Shown here: piece after piece, positions 43,886-54,910 of the stretch
Position numbering within the stretch: the first letter of the stretch is position 1
Layout of the letters: the number at the start of each line of letters is the position of its first letter
From: Rattus norvegicus
Lineage: Eukaryota > Chordata > Mammalia > Rodentia > Muridae
Length of the DNA: 64,000 bases
Assembly: GCF_036323735.1 (NCBI RefSeq)
Contig: NC_086024.1
Coordinates: 59,458,424 to 59,522,423, forward strand
Direction of reading: 5' to 3'
Notes under the pieces: generated by a model
What the model was told of the DNA's origin: nothing
The model's input: only the letters and a program-made list of their open reading frames with translations
Databases searched by the model: none
Translations under genes and position numbers: made by a program

Positions 43886-44035
43886 CAAGTTTCCGTCTCT
43901 GCTCTATCACTTGATAGTTGTTAGAAGTTGTGAAATCACTTAGGCTCACTGTATTTGGCTTTTCTATTAATAAAATATAGATCTAACAAGCAGTCCTCAA
44001 AGATTACCATGAAATAAGTCATTATATGTGAAATG
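43886..44035 (+). mobile_element. MIR SINE relic
   Basis: 'CCGTCTCTGCTCTATCACTTGATAGTTGTTAGAAGTTGTGAAATCACTTAGGCTCACTGTATTTGGCTTTTCTATTAATAAAATATAGAT' follows the MIR consensus closely in order, giving a clear sense MIR. Confidence 0.75.
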
Positions 44036-44284
44036 GATTGATTATAAAATTAAAAAAATTTGTTCATGTTATTTTTTTCAAAGTGGCAATATTCTGCACA
44101 TACTTGACAGTAGCCGATTCATGGTTAATGAGGGCATGTGACCATTCTCTGCTCATGTAACTAGAATATGTCATACACGAAAGCAAATATTGTAAATTCA
44201 TTGAGTTCCCTTTACTGAAAATTCAGAGTCCAAGTCCTAAAATGGACATTTTGATTAAATAATCTGGTAAGAGTTGATAAGAGA

Positions 44285-44405
44285 ATAAGAGATATCCTGC
44301 TAGCCTTGGCACAGAGGTACATGGATTATCACCCCAGCAATTGAAGAAAAAGTAGACTCAAAAGTTTGAAGACAGCCTTCACAATGTAGTGACTTTCTGT
44401 CTGCA
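44285..44405 (+). mobile_element. Old B1/PB1-like SINE relic
   Basis: 'TTGGCACAGAGGTACATGGATTATCACCCCAGCAATTGAAG', 'AAAAGTTTGAAGACAGCC' and 'ACTTTCTGTCTGCAAGACC' track B1 with heavy divergence. It ends in a CAAA-rich tail. Confidence 0.5.
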
Positions 44406-44452
44406 AGACCAAACAAACAAACAAACAAGCAAGCAAACAAACAAACAAACAG
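44406..44452. repeat. (CAAA)n simple repeat
   Basis: AAACAAACAAACAAGCAAGC... grown from the SINE tail. Confidence 0.93.
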
Positions 44453-45620
44453 CTGCTTAACTGACTAACTAGTTCCCATCCTGAGAGGCTCCAGCCATGC
44501 TATTAACATAAATGCTCTCCACAAAGTGTGGAGCAGAAACCAAAGCAGACAAGTTTGATTGGCTCAGAATTGCAAACGGATTTATTTCTCTTTCCCAGGT
44601 GTAACACTTAATAGTAGTTTCCCAGTGATTTCATTGTCCTTTTCTTCACATGTTTTAATTTAGAACTAACCAAACTCCGCATTGTGTGAACTCCGGAATT
44701 CTATAACTCTCTGAGGTGCTGGACAAGATCAACTTCATTTCCTCTGCACATTTAGTGTACTACCTATTTTACTTCTGTTGGTTTCATCTGAAACTGACCT
44801 CATGGGTGCTGACACATGTTTGATGGTTATATAAGAAATGTTGATATTTTGTCTTTCGTGCATTGAGTCAGTCTTCTCTTTGCACTCTATTGCTGCTCTG
44901 ACCTCAGATTTCTTTGAAGCGACTATCCGTTTGACATGAAAAATGTACTTACAGTCTCGTGGCTAATTATTTCAAGGGGAGGTGAAAAGAGAAGTCTCCA
45001 GTATGGCATGATTAACTCCATCTGCTTCAGCTAAGCAATCACACACTTCAGAATGTTTTTGTAATGACAGCTTTTCAGCAATTGTTTTTTGTTAAACATT
45101 ATATTCTGGTCATTTGGGGTTGGGCTGGTTTTTCTGTATATCTTTAGAGAATTCAGGCTATCCCACAGTATGTTTTAAAGATAATGAGGTGGGTTTTTTT
45201 TTCTGTCTGAAACACTATATACAAGTCAATTGTCTTTGTCAATTTTTAACAAAGGTAATCAGCTCCTGTGTTGTTCAAGTTTAGCTCATTGGCTGTCTGA
45301 CCTCCTAGCACAGAAAGTGAGTGATCATATTGTCAGTGACTGCCCCATTCCATGTCTACGGTGAGAAGTCACAGAAGGGGCTTGAGCCCAGATTGATGAG
45401 ACCATTTTCTATATCACAGAGAAGTGACCATTTTCATGCTATGCAGCATAAGTTTTGTATCAGGAATTCCTCTGTCACTCCACAGAAAACTTTTGTAATG
45501 TTTTTAATAGTTTTGTGTTTAGCTTCAAAGCTGGGTCTGAATTTAAATACTCTACCTAGTAATCGGTAGCATTTTATATTCTACCATATTATATTTCTTG
45601 CGTAAAAAGATTTGGCACCA
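44453..45620. other. Unrecognised sequence
   Basis: Nothing recognised. Confidence 0.3.
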
Positions 45621-45775
45621 AAACTGATGACCTGAATTTGATCCTAAAGATACATATGGTAGAAGGAAAGAGCTGACTACTGCAAACATTCCACTGATAC
45701 CCATGTGTGCACCATGGTGCACATAACTAAACACATACAAACATGCACAGTTAATTACAAATAAAGAAACATTTT
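45621..45775 (+). mobile_element. B3 SINE, 3' part
   Basis: 'GATGACCTGAATTTGATCC', 'TGGTAGAAGGAAAGAGCTGAC', 'CATGTGTGCACCATGGTGCACAT', and an A/C-rich AATAAAGAAAC end match the 3' half of B3 in sense. Confidence 0.75.
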
Positions 45776-46735
45776 AGTTTTCAGAGTCTTCCTATGTTAA
45801 TGAGCCCAATGTTGTAGTATTCATTTGTTACAGGACTGATTGAGATTTAATTTCTAAATTGATCCCCATAATATGTGACATGCAGAAATCGTTCATTAAA
45901 TTATAGCCATGATTACTTATAAAAGTATGAACTAACATCAAAAATCTGTGTAAAATAACTAGTGACTTAACTTACATTATCTCACATTAATACATAGAAA
46001 ATAATGAAGGCTGGAATTTGAGGAAAACTTGAAAACAATAGAATTTTAAAATATAAATGCAGTTTTGTTTTGCATACATTCTGACTACATTCCCCTGTTA
46101 TGTTCTGACAGTTCTGAAGCTTGTTAATATTAAGAAATTCCACAAAACTTTATGTAGGACCCACCAAATAACTGTTATATCTGAAATATTTTGAGTCAGA
46201 GCTGACAACTGGACAGCACTTCTATGCCTACATATGAGCTCATTGTGACTTTTTTGTTTTGTTTTTTTGTTTGGATTTTTGGGTTTTTTGTTTGTTTCCT
46301 TTTTAAACTGTTAGAAAAAGATGTCCATTGTCACAGTTTCAGACCCCAGTTCTGAACTATGTTCCTGGTCTGACCAGTATTAAGGTGTATGTTCAATAAA
46401 CCACTCCTGTCTGACTGATATTAGGGCTTGTAGTTTGTGGAAAGACTCCTAGACCATGACATGCATGGCAGTTTGACTGGGACAGTTTTATAGAAACTGT
46501 TACAAAGAGAACAAGCTAGATGTGAAGACGGAAGAAGCCAGAGAATGAGAAGGATCCAGAATATTATAACATATTGCCAAAGTTAGTATGAGGCCATATC
46601 ATATATTATTCTACATAGAATAACATTATTTGTAATTTATATGACATCATCCATATAAAGTTCTAGTGTTTTCTTTTAAAATATACTTTATAATGGAGAA
46701 CTTTGTATTTCTATATGTAGATAAAGAATTAAAAC
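45776..46735. other. Unrecognised; possible LTR end at 46320-46500
   Basis: 'GTTCAATAAACCACTCCTGTCTGACTGATATTAGGG' (46390-46425) resembles the polyadenylation/U5 part of a rodent LTR. No paired LTR or retroviral gene is visible, so this is only a hint. A T/G-rich run lies at 46250-46300. Confidence 0.25.
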
Positions 46736-47640
46736 TTCGCCAAAAGACTTGATACCAAGAAAATGCTAGAAGAAAAGGTGGGAAATAGACTTTAACTTTA
46801 ACTTTCTGGCATAGGTAAAGACTTTCTGATTAGAACTCCCATAGCACAGGAGGCAATACCAACAATTAATAAATGAGATTGGAGAAATCAAAATGGCTCT
46901 GTACAGCAAAACAAGAAAACAAACAAACCTTATTATGCTCATAAATAAATAAATAAGTGAATAAATAAATAAAAATAAAAGACAACTCACACAATAGGAA
47001 AAATAATATTTATCAGACTCTTATCCTACAGAGTATTAGTGTCCAAAATACAAAAAAGAAGTGTAACACTGAACCCCTAAGAAAATAAATAACCAAATCT
47101 AAAAAACGGTCTATAGAACTGAAGAGAAAATTCGCTGTAGAAGATATGCAAATAAGTAGGAAATACATTACAGTGCCAATGGGGAGATACAGCTTAACAC
47201 TATAAGATTATAATTAACTAACTAGTCAGAATGAGAGTCATCAGAAATATGAATGACAAAAAATTATTAGCATGGATGAGGTAAACAGGAGCCTCTTAAG
47301 CACTGTTGGTAGAATAGAAATTAATACAGTCGCAGCAGCAATGGGAGTTGCTCAGAGAAATCCAAACTACTATGGGACTAACCATAACATTTGTTGGCAA
47401 AATCCAAATGAATTTAAATCCAACCAGAGGGGCTTATCCACATCTGTTGTGAGTCTCTTCATAATAGTTAGGAAATGACATAAACCCTGCTTTCCATTAA
47501 TAGATGAATAGATTTTAAAATGTGATTCATATATAAAACTGAATATTACTATGCTGTGAAAAATTAGTGAAATCTGCACTTAAATGAATGGAACTTGAAA
47601 ACATTAAAGTTCATAGAGTTCAGAAACTTTATGCCTCTAA
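46736..47640 (+). mobile_element. Old L1 ORF2 3' part, sense
   Basis: Degraded ORF2 C-terminus in order: 'AAGAAAATGCTAGAAGAAAAGGTGGG', 'GAGATTGG..AAATCAAAATGGC', 'TACAGTGCCAATGGGGAGATACAG', 'AGTCAGAATGAGAG', 'ATTGTTGG'-type steps, then '...GATGAATAGATTTTAAAATGTG'. An AAAT-rich tract (46942-46976) expands within it. Many stops. Confidence 0.7.
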
Positions 47641-47685
47641 TTGCCTTTATTTTTTTTTCTATGTACATGTATATTTTTCTATTTG

Positions 47686-47896
47686 TTTTTTTTTTTTATT
47701 AACTTGAGTATTTCTTATATACATTTCGAGTGTTATTCCCTTTCCCGGTTTCCGGGCAAACATCCCCCTCCCCCCTCCCCCCTCCCCTTCCTTATGGGTG
47801 TTCCCCCTCCCAACCCTCCCCCCATTGCCGCCCTCCCCCCATAGACTAGTTCACTGGGGGTTCAGTCTTAGCAGGACCCAGGGCTTCCCCTTCCAC
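47686..47896 (-). mobile_element. Young L1 3' stub (5'-truncated)
   Basis: After a poly(T) this carries the same terminal motif and 3' UTR start as copies B and C (ACTTGAGTATTTCTTATATAC, CCCGGTTTCCGGGC, C-rich block, AGCAGGACCCAGGGCTTCC). It stops at 47896 after ~210 bp. The C-rich block has one more CCCCCCT-like unit than copy A. No clear TSD found. Confidence 0.95.
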
Positions 47897-48685
47897 TATG
47901 CATGTACATTAAAGTATTAAAGAGTTTGAGTGAAATTTCCCTGCGTGAGTAGACAGTGTTTCTCCAAAAAGACATTGATTGTTAAATTAAAAGGCATGGG
48001 ATACCTCTTTCTGAGTTATTGGTCACAGAGACCCCAAAGTAATGTCTGTTATTGCCCTGTATTACCTTCCTTAACTATATTTGAAGACCCTGTTGTGAAA
48101 GACCTCACACACTTTGGCTGCAGAGCAGAGCAATCAGTCTCAAACTGATGATGTAACTTCATCTTAATTGACTAGCTTTTGTAGTGCTGGCAGGTGCTAT
48201 GCAGACTGCTTGGGGGAGAAAAATTTACCAGTGGTCACACCTAGCACTGGACCTATATGCTGTAATATGACCTGCCAAGCCAGATATTCTTATAAATGCT
48301 GACAGGACTGTTAAGGGTAGCATGCGACTTTCTGATTTAAGTTGGAAAAAAAAATACAAGTCATGACCAGTACTGTAATCCTTGTCCAAGTTTATGGTTG
48401 AGAAATCTTAGACCCTATGGTAGAACCTGGTATTGCCTTCAAAATATTTATATTTATACCCATTAACCTGGCTTATCTCGATATTGGTAGAGAAGCTATA
48501 TTTTTGCAGTAGACAACAATAAATGGAAATATTTGATACTGTTTAAAGTGCTGAGAAGAAGAAACTGAGTGCTTGACCTTAAATGAGATTGGTGTATTAA
48601 TCTCACAACAACCAAGAATCAAGTAATCCCCTGAGGAGGCGGAAGAATAAATGTAAGTAACAGAGGATCAGGTGACTTGTGAAAT
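47897..48685. other. Unrecognised sequence
   Basis: Nothing recognised; GC-balanced around 48170-48330. Confidence 0.3.
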
Positions 48686-48959
48686 TCTGTCTTCAGGGCA
48701 TGACATGACTGTACCCATTACAAACTCACAACAGCGGTGGTTCCATTGATAAGACTTGTAAAGAGGCAGTCAGCTCAGCAGAGATGAAGTAGTTGATCTC
48801 CAGGTAACCTTTTGTGAATTGATCATAGCCTTGGGGTCAGGGTGGATATCATTATTTTATGACAATGTGACCAATGGCAAGATTTCCATGATCTAGAAAA
48901 ATGGCTCCACACCCATACTCATATAGATAAGCATTTAGTAAGTTATATGACACAGGGGG

Positions 48960-48997
<38 letters not shown>

Positions 48998-49044
48998 TTG
49001 AGAGAAGACCATGCTTTGGAGGAATATGGGAGAGTTGGAAATGG

Positions 49045-49081
<37 letters not shown>

Positions 49082-49170
49082 TGTATGTGTGTGTATGTGT
49101 GTGAATGTGATCATATTGCATTGTGTAAATGCATGAAATTCTCAAAAATACAAAAAGAGTTTAAAAATCA
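48686..49170 (+). mobile_element. Old rodent L1 3' UTR fragment with GA and GT microsatellites
   Basis: 'GGGCATGACATGACTGTACCCATTACAAACTCACAACAGC', 'TCCACACCCATACTCATATAGATAAGCA', then (GA)n 48962-48995 and (GT)n 49047-49080. It ends '...TGATCATATTGCATTGTGTAAATGCATGAAATTCTC'. Same 3' UTR type as 17010 and 38646. Confidence 0.65.
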
Positions 49171-49207
49171 ATGAAGACATAAAGTTGCAAGAGAGACAGG
49201 CAATCTT

Positions 49208-49222
49208 AGAAGACTTGGAGGA
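49208..49222 (+). repeat. ID element TSD, left copy
   Basis: AGAAGACTTGGAGGA, repeated at 49320-49334. Confidence 0.95.
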
Positions 49223-49319
49223 GGGGCTGGGGATTTAGCTCAGTGGTAGAGCGCTTGCCTAGGGAGCACAAGGCCCTGGGTTCGGTCCCCAGCTCCGAAA
49301 AAAAAAAAAAAAAAAAAAA
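49223..49319 (+). mobile_element. ID SINE (tRNA-Ala/BC1-derived), recent
   Basis: GGGGCTGGGGATTTAGCTCA start, A box TAGCTCAGTGG and B box GGTTCGGTCCC, body ~75 bp, then ~22 uninterrupted A. A perfect 15-bp TSD flanks it. The pure tail and intact promoter boxes suggest a young insertion. A tRNA gene is excluded because the 3' half does not fold into a full cloverleaf. Confidence 0.98.
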
Positions 49320-49334
49320 AGAAGACTTGGAGGA
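49320..49334 (+). repeat. ID element TSD, right copy
   Basis: Matches 49208-49222. Confidence 0.95.
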
Positions 49335-50270
49335 AGGATGAGTATGATGCATATAAATTATATACCTGTATGACATTTTCAAATAGTAAATCAGAAGTAT
49401 AGTATTAAAAAAAGAATATAATTACTGATCACGGGGTATCCTCAATAGAGAAGTATGGAGCCCTTTGCTCATGAACACTGAAATATCACTCAACAATCAT
49501 ATTAGCATTCAGAAAACAATTCAAATATCTTTCCAGATTTGTTGCAAGAAAATAGGCTCATTCAATCTCCAATGTGAAAATGAAGGATTAAAATAAATGA
49601 TGTCTAAAATATATGGATGTTGACAAGTGACATTTGGGTAGTGACAGTTTATAAGACTGTTCTCTGTTTCTAAGCATTTGTTTACTTTAAACATTTAATG
49701 TAAACTTGGAATTTCCTCAACATAAAATGTTAAACACATGCTGCTGATTTTGAGAACAATGTGAGTCATGCAAGTATTTATGAAAAATATATACCTCGGA
49801 GTGTCATAAGGATACTTTGCCAGAGTCTTTGCCAGTATCTTTAAACAGAGAATATTATGTTATTACTTTTTCCAAGAATTGGCTTATTAGGTTTATTTAT
49901 TATCATTGTGGAACAAAGTTCATTTATATTCCTATGATACACATAACTAAATTAAGCATGAATAATAGCATTGATCTTTTATAATGTGCTTATTATATAG
50001 TTTAATTTTACCACAGTAGGCATTAGTGATGATTTTTGCCAGGCTATAATAATATTTCACTTAATAATTTGGTGTAAAAAAACACTCTTGGAGACCTTGT
50101 GAATCGAAACAGCTAAAAAGAAATTGTTACTTTTTGGCTTGTCTACCATATTGCACTGTAAATGATAAGATCACAACATGGATTCAGTGATGCGGCCATT
50201 TCTTCCAAATTATTTACAACAGTGATGAGTCTTGACTGGACTCCATTGATAAATTGCATATTTACTTTGC
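49335..50270. other. Unrecognised AT-rich sequence
   Basis: Nothing recognised. Confidence 0.35.

Positions 50271-50320
<50 letters not shown>
50271..50320. repeat. (GT)n microsatellite with GCGCGC start
   Basis: GCGCACGTGTGT... about 22 GT units. Z-DNA-prone alternating purine-pyrimidine. Confidence 0.97.
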
Positions 50321-50322
<2 letters not shown>

Positions 50323-50384
50323 CATTTTCAAAAAATGAAAAGCCAGGACTTTTCAGTATCGTGAGACAAAAGAGGACACTGAGT

Positions 50385-51345
50385 TTGTTTTGTGATGCCC
50401 AACTGTTGCTGGGCATCCGACCTTGCCTTAAGAGTTGTTTGTATACCTAGTGAGACTCTATTGGAGGAAATCAATTTTTCAACTGTGAGTGTTTATCAAT
50501 TGGAGATAGCTTCTGGGTTAAATATGCGGCTTTCTTTGCACTTTACCTCTGGATCTGATGTCATCTGGTGCCATAGTCTCCGTGAGCTCATATGTGCATT
50601 GATTCTGTTGATTTAGAAGGCCTTCTTTTTTTGGTGTCCTCTACCCCATCTGACTCTTACCCTCTTTCTGCCTTCTCTTCTGTAGGGCTCTTTGAGACTT
50701 GAGGAGAGGAATTTTGTGGAGACACCCCATTTAGGTCTAAGTGTTCCATGATCTCTCTATCTCTGCATAGTGTCCATAGTGTTTACAGTGCATAGAGCTT
50801 TTTTTAACTATTGCACTAGGAATCTCCTGTGATGATGCCTGAGAAAGATAATGATCTATGTGTATTGTAGAAGGTTATTAAGAGTAATTTTATCACTATA
50901 TATTTTTCTTCCTTAGACCAGTATTGTGTGGTTTTACCCTAGGTTCTTGGGATACATAGCCTCAAATTCTTGGTCACCCAAGCAGTGTCACATATGGGTT
51001 GCCATAGGGCAGTGAGTCTTCAGACAAACCAGATATAGACTTGTTATGCTGACAAACTTTGTGCCACCATTTCAGTAATATATCCTGCAGTCAACACAGC
51101 ATTGTAGACCAAAGTGTTTGTGGCTGCCTGGGTGCTTACATTTCTCTTTGGTAGCATATATAATATGCTATTGTACCAAAGAGGCTAGTACTAGGATACA
51201 GGTATGAAGGATCTGTAGGATCAAGTCTTCATGGTTAGGGAATTGTTTAGGTGTTGTCTTCTGAAATTGGGATTTGCTCTCAGTTTGTTTAGAGCATATA
51301 GTCTTGGCAACACATTGGGTTGCTTGAGGATTCCCCTAGAAGTTC
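50385..51345 (-). mobile_element. Lx-type L1 3' UTR, antisense
   Basis: Antisense Lx 3' UTR landmarks in order: 'TTGCTGGGCATCCGACC', 'CTAGTGAGACTCTATTGGAGG', 'GGAGATAGCTTCTGGGTTA', 'GAAGGCCTTCTTTTTTTGGTGTCCTCTACCCC', 'TTTGTGGAGACACCCCATTTAG', 'GATGATGCCTGAG' and 'CAAGCAGTGTCACATATGGGTT'. Old fragment. Confidence 0.75.
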
Positions 51346-51407
51346 TTGGCCAACAACTCAATTAGATATAATTCTATTCTAGTACTAGAAGCTTTATTTG
51401 GTGAATG

Positions 51408-51445
51408 TTGTCCAGTTGGAGCCCCATCTTCCCAGTGAGGTAACC

Positions 51446-51542
<97 letters not shown>

Positions 51543-52315
51543 CCCACATATGATATACAATCATTGATAAGTGGATATTAGCCCAAAAACTCAAATTGCC
51601 CAAGATCCAATCCACAGATCACATGAAGCTCAAGAAGGATGACCAAAGTGCAGATGCTTCAGTCCTTAAAAGGTGAAACAAAAATATTCATAGGAGGGGT
51701 TATGGAGACAAAGTTTGGAGCAGAAACTGAAGGAATGGCCATTCAGAACCTGTCCCATCTGGGGATATATATATCTCCACCAAAACTAGACAATATCGAT
51801 GAAGCCAAGAAGTACATGCTGAAAGGAGCCTGATATAGCTGTTTCCTGAGAGGCTCAGCCAGAGTGTAACAAATAAAGAGGCGAATGCTAGCAGCAAACT
51901 TTTGAACTGAGAATGGGGACCCATTGGAGGAATTAGAGAAAGGATTGAAGGAGCTGAAGGGGCTTACAACCCCACAAGAACAACAATACTAACCACCAGA
52001 GCTCCCAGGGACTAAACCACTACCCAAAGACAGGCCCAGGGCTCCAGCTGCAGATGTAGCAGAGGATGGCCTTGTTGGGCACCGATGGGAGGAGCAACCA
52101 TTGGTCCTGCCAAGGTTGGACCCGCCCCCCACGCCCTCCCCCCCACCCCGTGAAGGGGAATGTCAGGTTGGAGAGGCAGGAAGGAAGGGTGGTTGGGGAG
52201 GGAACACCCTTATAGAAGAAGTGGAGATGGGATAGGGGTCTTGTGGCCGGGAAACTTAGAAAGGGAATAACATTTGAAATGTAAATAAAAATTATACAAT
52301 AAAAGAAATTGAAAG
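51408..52315 (+). mobile_element. L1 3' end, sense, with internal compound microsatellite
   Basis: Starts in the ORF2/3' UTR border (GTGAGGTAACCCAATC). A TC/AC microsatellite follows, then the L1 3' UTR (GATAAGTGGATATTAGCCCAAA, GGAGACAAAGTTTGGAGCAG, CAGAGCTCCCAGGGACTAAACC) to an AATGTAAATAAAAATTATAC tail. Orthologous in layout to 37260-38066. Confidence 0.88.
51451..51540. repeat. (TC)n(AC)n compound microsatellite
   Basis: TC run 51451-51492 and AC run 51493-51540, inside the L1 where CACAAAA-like sequence normally lies. Confidence 0.97.
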
Positions 52316-52329
52316 GAAAACATAATCCA

Positions 52330-53104
52330 AAATCTCTTAATGGTTTGGAACTCTCCATTGTGGACTTTTATAAGGCCCCAAAATGAAAATAAATAATATC
52401 TCACTTCGAGATGGGAGAAGCAGAACGCAGTCACACCAGATCAAGCGAACCAAACTTCCAACAGTATACGCAATGCAGTGTCCAACGTCTAGGCTCCACT
52501 CGCAGTCTTCCGGGGTCCTCCAAAGGGTTTTGGTCACTTTTTAGCCCTACGGTCTGCAGCCCACACAGCTTTTCATCTGCATTCCAGCTTGCTCCACTCC
52601 ATTGCTGCCACGTTCTTGGTGGTCTTCACATGGTGCTGGAATTTTCAAACTGCTGGCGTCTTCTACAGCCAGGCTGCACTTTTACCAATTAATTTTCCTG
52701 TACTTTCTTCAAGGATTCCAACCCTGCCACACAATTTCAGCTGCTCTTATCCTCTCAAAACTAGCACTGCCTGGGTGACTTTAACATCTCAAAGTTCACC
52801 TGCCAGCACAAGGTTCAACCTCGGCCACCTTGGAATAGACCTCCTGTGTGCTGACTCTCAGGAAACACTTCCCAGATGATTTCTCTTTCAACATCAGTGA
52901 TCTCCTCTTAATCACTGTTAATTTATCACCAGCTGATCAGCATCAAATACCCCAACAAAGCAAAGGCTTCATTTTAGTAGTTCTGGTGTCCCTTCTAAAC
53001 AGAACGACAGAACCTTAATTCAGAATAACAAATGGCTTGGATAGAATCTTTAAACTTTCTCTGATATTTCACAAGTAAGGTCTCGGTCATCTGTACTGTT
53101 CTGA
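52330..53104. mobile_element. Rodent MER-like repeat (RMER1-like), left piece
   Basis: 'TCACTTCGAGATGGGAGAAGC', 'CATTGCTGCCACGTTCTTGGTGGTC', 'GGTGCTGGAATTTTCAAACTGCTGG' and 'TTCAAGGATTCCAACCC' follow a rodent repeat I recognise, probably of the RMER1 group. It is interrupted by L1 copy C and resumes at 58711. The family name is not certain. Confidence 0.5.
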
Positions 53105-53117
53105 ACATTCTTGTCTT
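53105..53117 (+). repeat. Target-site duplication of L1 copy C, left copy
   Basis: ACATTCTTGTCTT, repeated exactly at 58698-58710. Confidence 0.95.
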
Positions 53118-53839
53118 TTTTTTTTTTTTTATTAACTTGAGTATTTATTATATACATTTCAAGTGTTATTCCCTTTCCTGGTTTCCGGACAAACATCCCC
53201 CTCCCCCCTCCCCTTCCTTATGGGTGTTCCCCTCCCAACCCTCCCCCCATTGCCGCCCTCCCCCCATAGTCTAGTTCACTGGGGGTTCAGTCTTAGCAGG
53301 ACCCAGGGCTTCCCCTTCCACTGGTGCTCTTAGTAGGATATTCATTGCTACCTATGAGGTCAGAGTCCAGGGTCAGTCCATGTATAGTCTTTAGGTAGTG
53401 GCTTAGTCCCTGGAGGCTCTGGTTGCTTGGCATTGTTGTACATATGGGGTCTCGAGCCCCTTCAAGCTCTTCCAGTTCTTTCTCTGATTCCTTCAACGGG
53501 GGTCCTATTCTCAGTTCAGTGGTTTGCTGCTGGCATTCGCCTCTGTGTTTGCTGTATTCTGGCTGTGTCTCTCAGGAGAGATCTACATCCGGCTCCTGTC
53601 GGTCTGCACTTCTTTGGTTCATCCATCTTGTCTAATTGGGTGGCTGTATATATATGGGCCACATGTGGGGCAGGCTCTGAATGGGTGTTCCTTTAGTCTC
53701 TGTTTTAATCTTTGCCTCTCACTTCCCTGCCAAGGGTATTCTTTTTCCTCATTTAAAGAAGGAGTGAAGCATTCACATTTTGATCATCCGTCTTGAGTTT
53801 CGTTTGTTCTAGGGATCTAGGGTAATTCAAGCATTTGGG

Positions 53840-54406
53840 CTAATAGCCACTTATCAATGAGTGCATACCATGTATGTCTTTCTGTGATTGGGTTAGCTCA
53901 CTCAGGATGATATTTTCCAGTTCCAACCATTTGCCTACGAATTTCATAAAGCCGTTGTTTTTGATAGCTGAGTAATATTCCATTGTGTAGATGTACCACA
54001 TTTTCTGTATCCATTCCTCTGTTGAAGGGCATCTGGGTTCTTTCCAGTTTCTGGCTATTATAAATAAGGCTGCGATGAACATAGTGGAGCACGTGTCTCT
54101 TTTGTATGTTGAGGAATCTTTTGGGTATATGCCCAAGAGAGGTATAGCTGTATCCTCAGGCAGTTCAATGTCCAATTTTCTGAGGAACCTCCAGACTGAT
54201 TTCCAGAATGGTTTTACCAGTCTGCAATCCCACCAACAATGGAGGAGTGTTCCTCTTTCTCCACATCCTCGCCAGCATCTGCTGTCACCTGAGTTTTTGA
54301 TCTTAGCCATTCTCACTGGTGTGAGGTGAAATCTCAGGGTTGTTTTGATTTGCATTTCCCTTATGACTAAAGATGTTGAACATTTCTTTAGGTGTTTCTC
54401 AGCCAT
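53840..54406 (-). pseudogene. L1 copy C ORF2 C-terminal fragment
   Basis: 188 codons from MAEKHLKKC to ...SLISGY, with C-X3-C-X7-H-X4-C intact (CWRGCGERG...H...C). Separated from upstream ORF2 by the shared 5-A run (54452-54456). Confidence 0.94.
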
Positions 54407-54435
54407 TCGGCATTCCTCAGCTGTGAATTGTTTGT

Positions 54436-54905
54436 TTAGCTCTGAACCCCATTTTTAATAGGGTTATTTGTCTCCCTGTGGTCTAACTTCTTGAGTTCTT
54501 TGTATATTTTGGATATAAGGCCTCTATCTGTTGTAGGATTGGTAAAGATCTTTTCCCTATCTGTTGGTTGCCGTTTTGTCCTAACCACAGTGTCCTTTGC
54601 CTTACAGAAGCTTTGCAGTTTTATGAGATCCCATTTGTCGATTCTTGATCTTAGAGCATAAGCCATTGGTGTTTTGTTCAGGAAATTTTTCCCAGTGCCC
54701 ATGTGTTCCAGATGCTTCCCTAGTTTTTCTTCTATTAGTTTGAGTGTGTCTGGTTTGATGTTGAGGTCCTTGATCCACTTGGACTTAAGCTTTGTACAGG
54801 GTGATAAGGATGGATCAATCTGTATTCTTCTACATGTTGCCCTCCAGTTGAACCAGCACCATTTGCTGAAAATGCTATCTTTTTTCCATTGGATGGTTTT
54901 GGCTC
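54436..54905 (-). pseudogene. L1 copy C ORF2 segment between two frameshifts
   Basis: Continues ORF2 from the IFDKGAK block through MGTGKNFLNKTPMAYAL to NNPIKNGVQS and a stop. It is bounded upstream by an extra base in a T-run (sense) near 54915 and downstream by the shared A-run deletion. 88 codons are open from its internal Met. Confidence 0.9.
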
Positions 54906-54910
54906 CTTTG

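Noticed and set aside
46320..46500. Endogenous retrovirus LTR
   Set aside because: Only a polyadenylation-like segment is suggestive. No paired LTR, primer-binding site or gag/pol remnant was found, so it was left as a low-confidence note.
49223..49300. tRNA-Ala gene
   Set aside because: A box and B box are present, but the 3' half does not make an acceptor stem and an A tail with TSD follows: it is an ID SINE.
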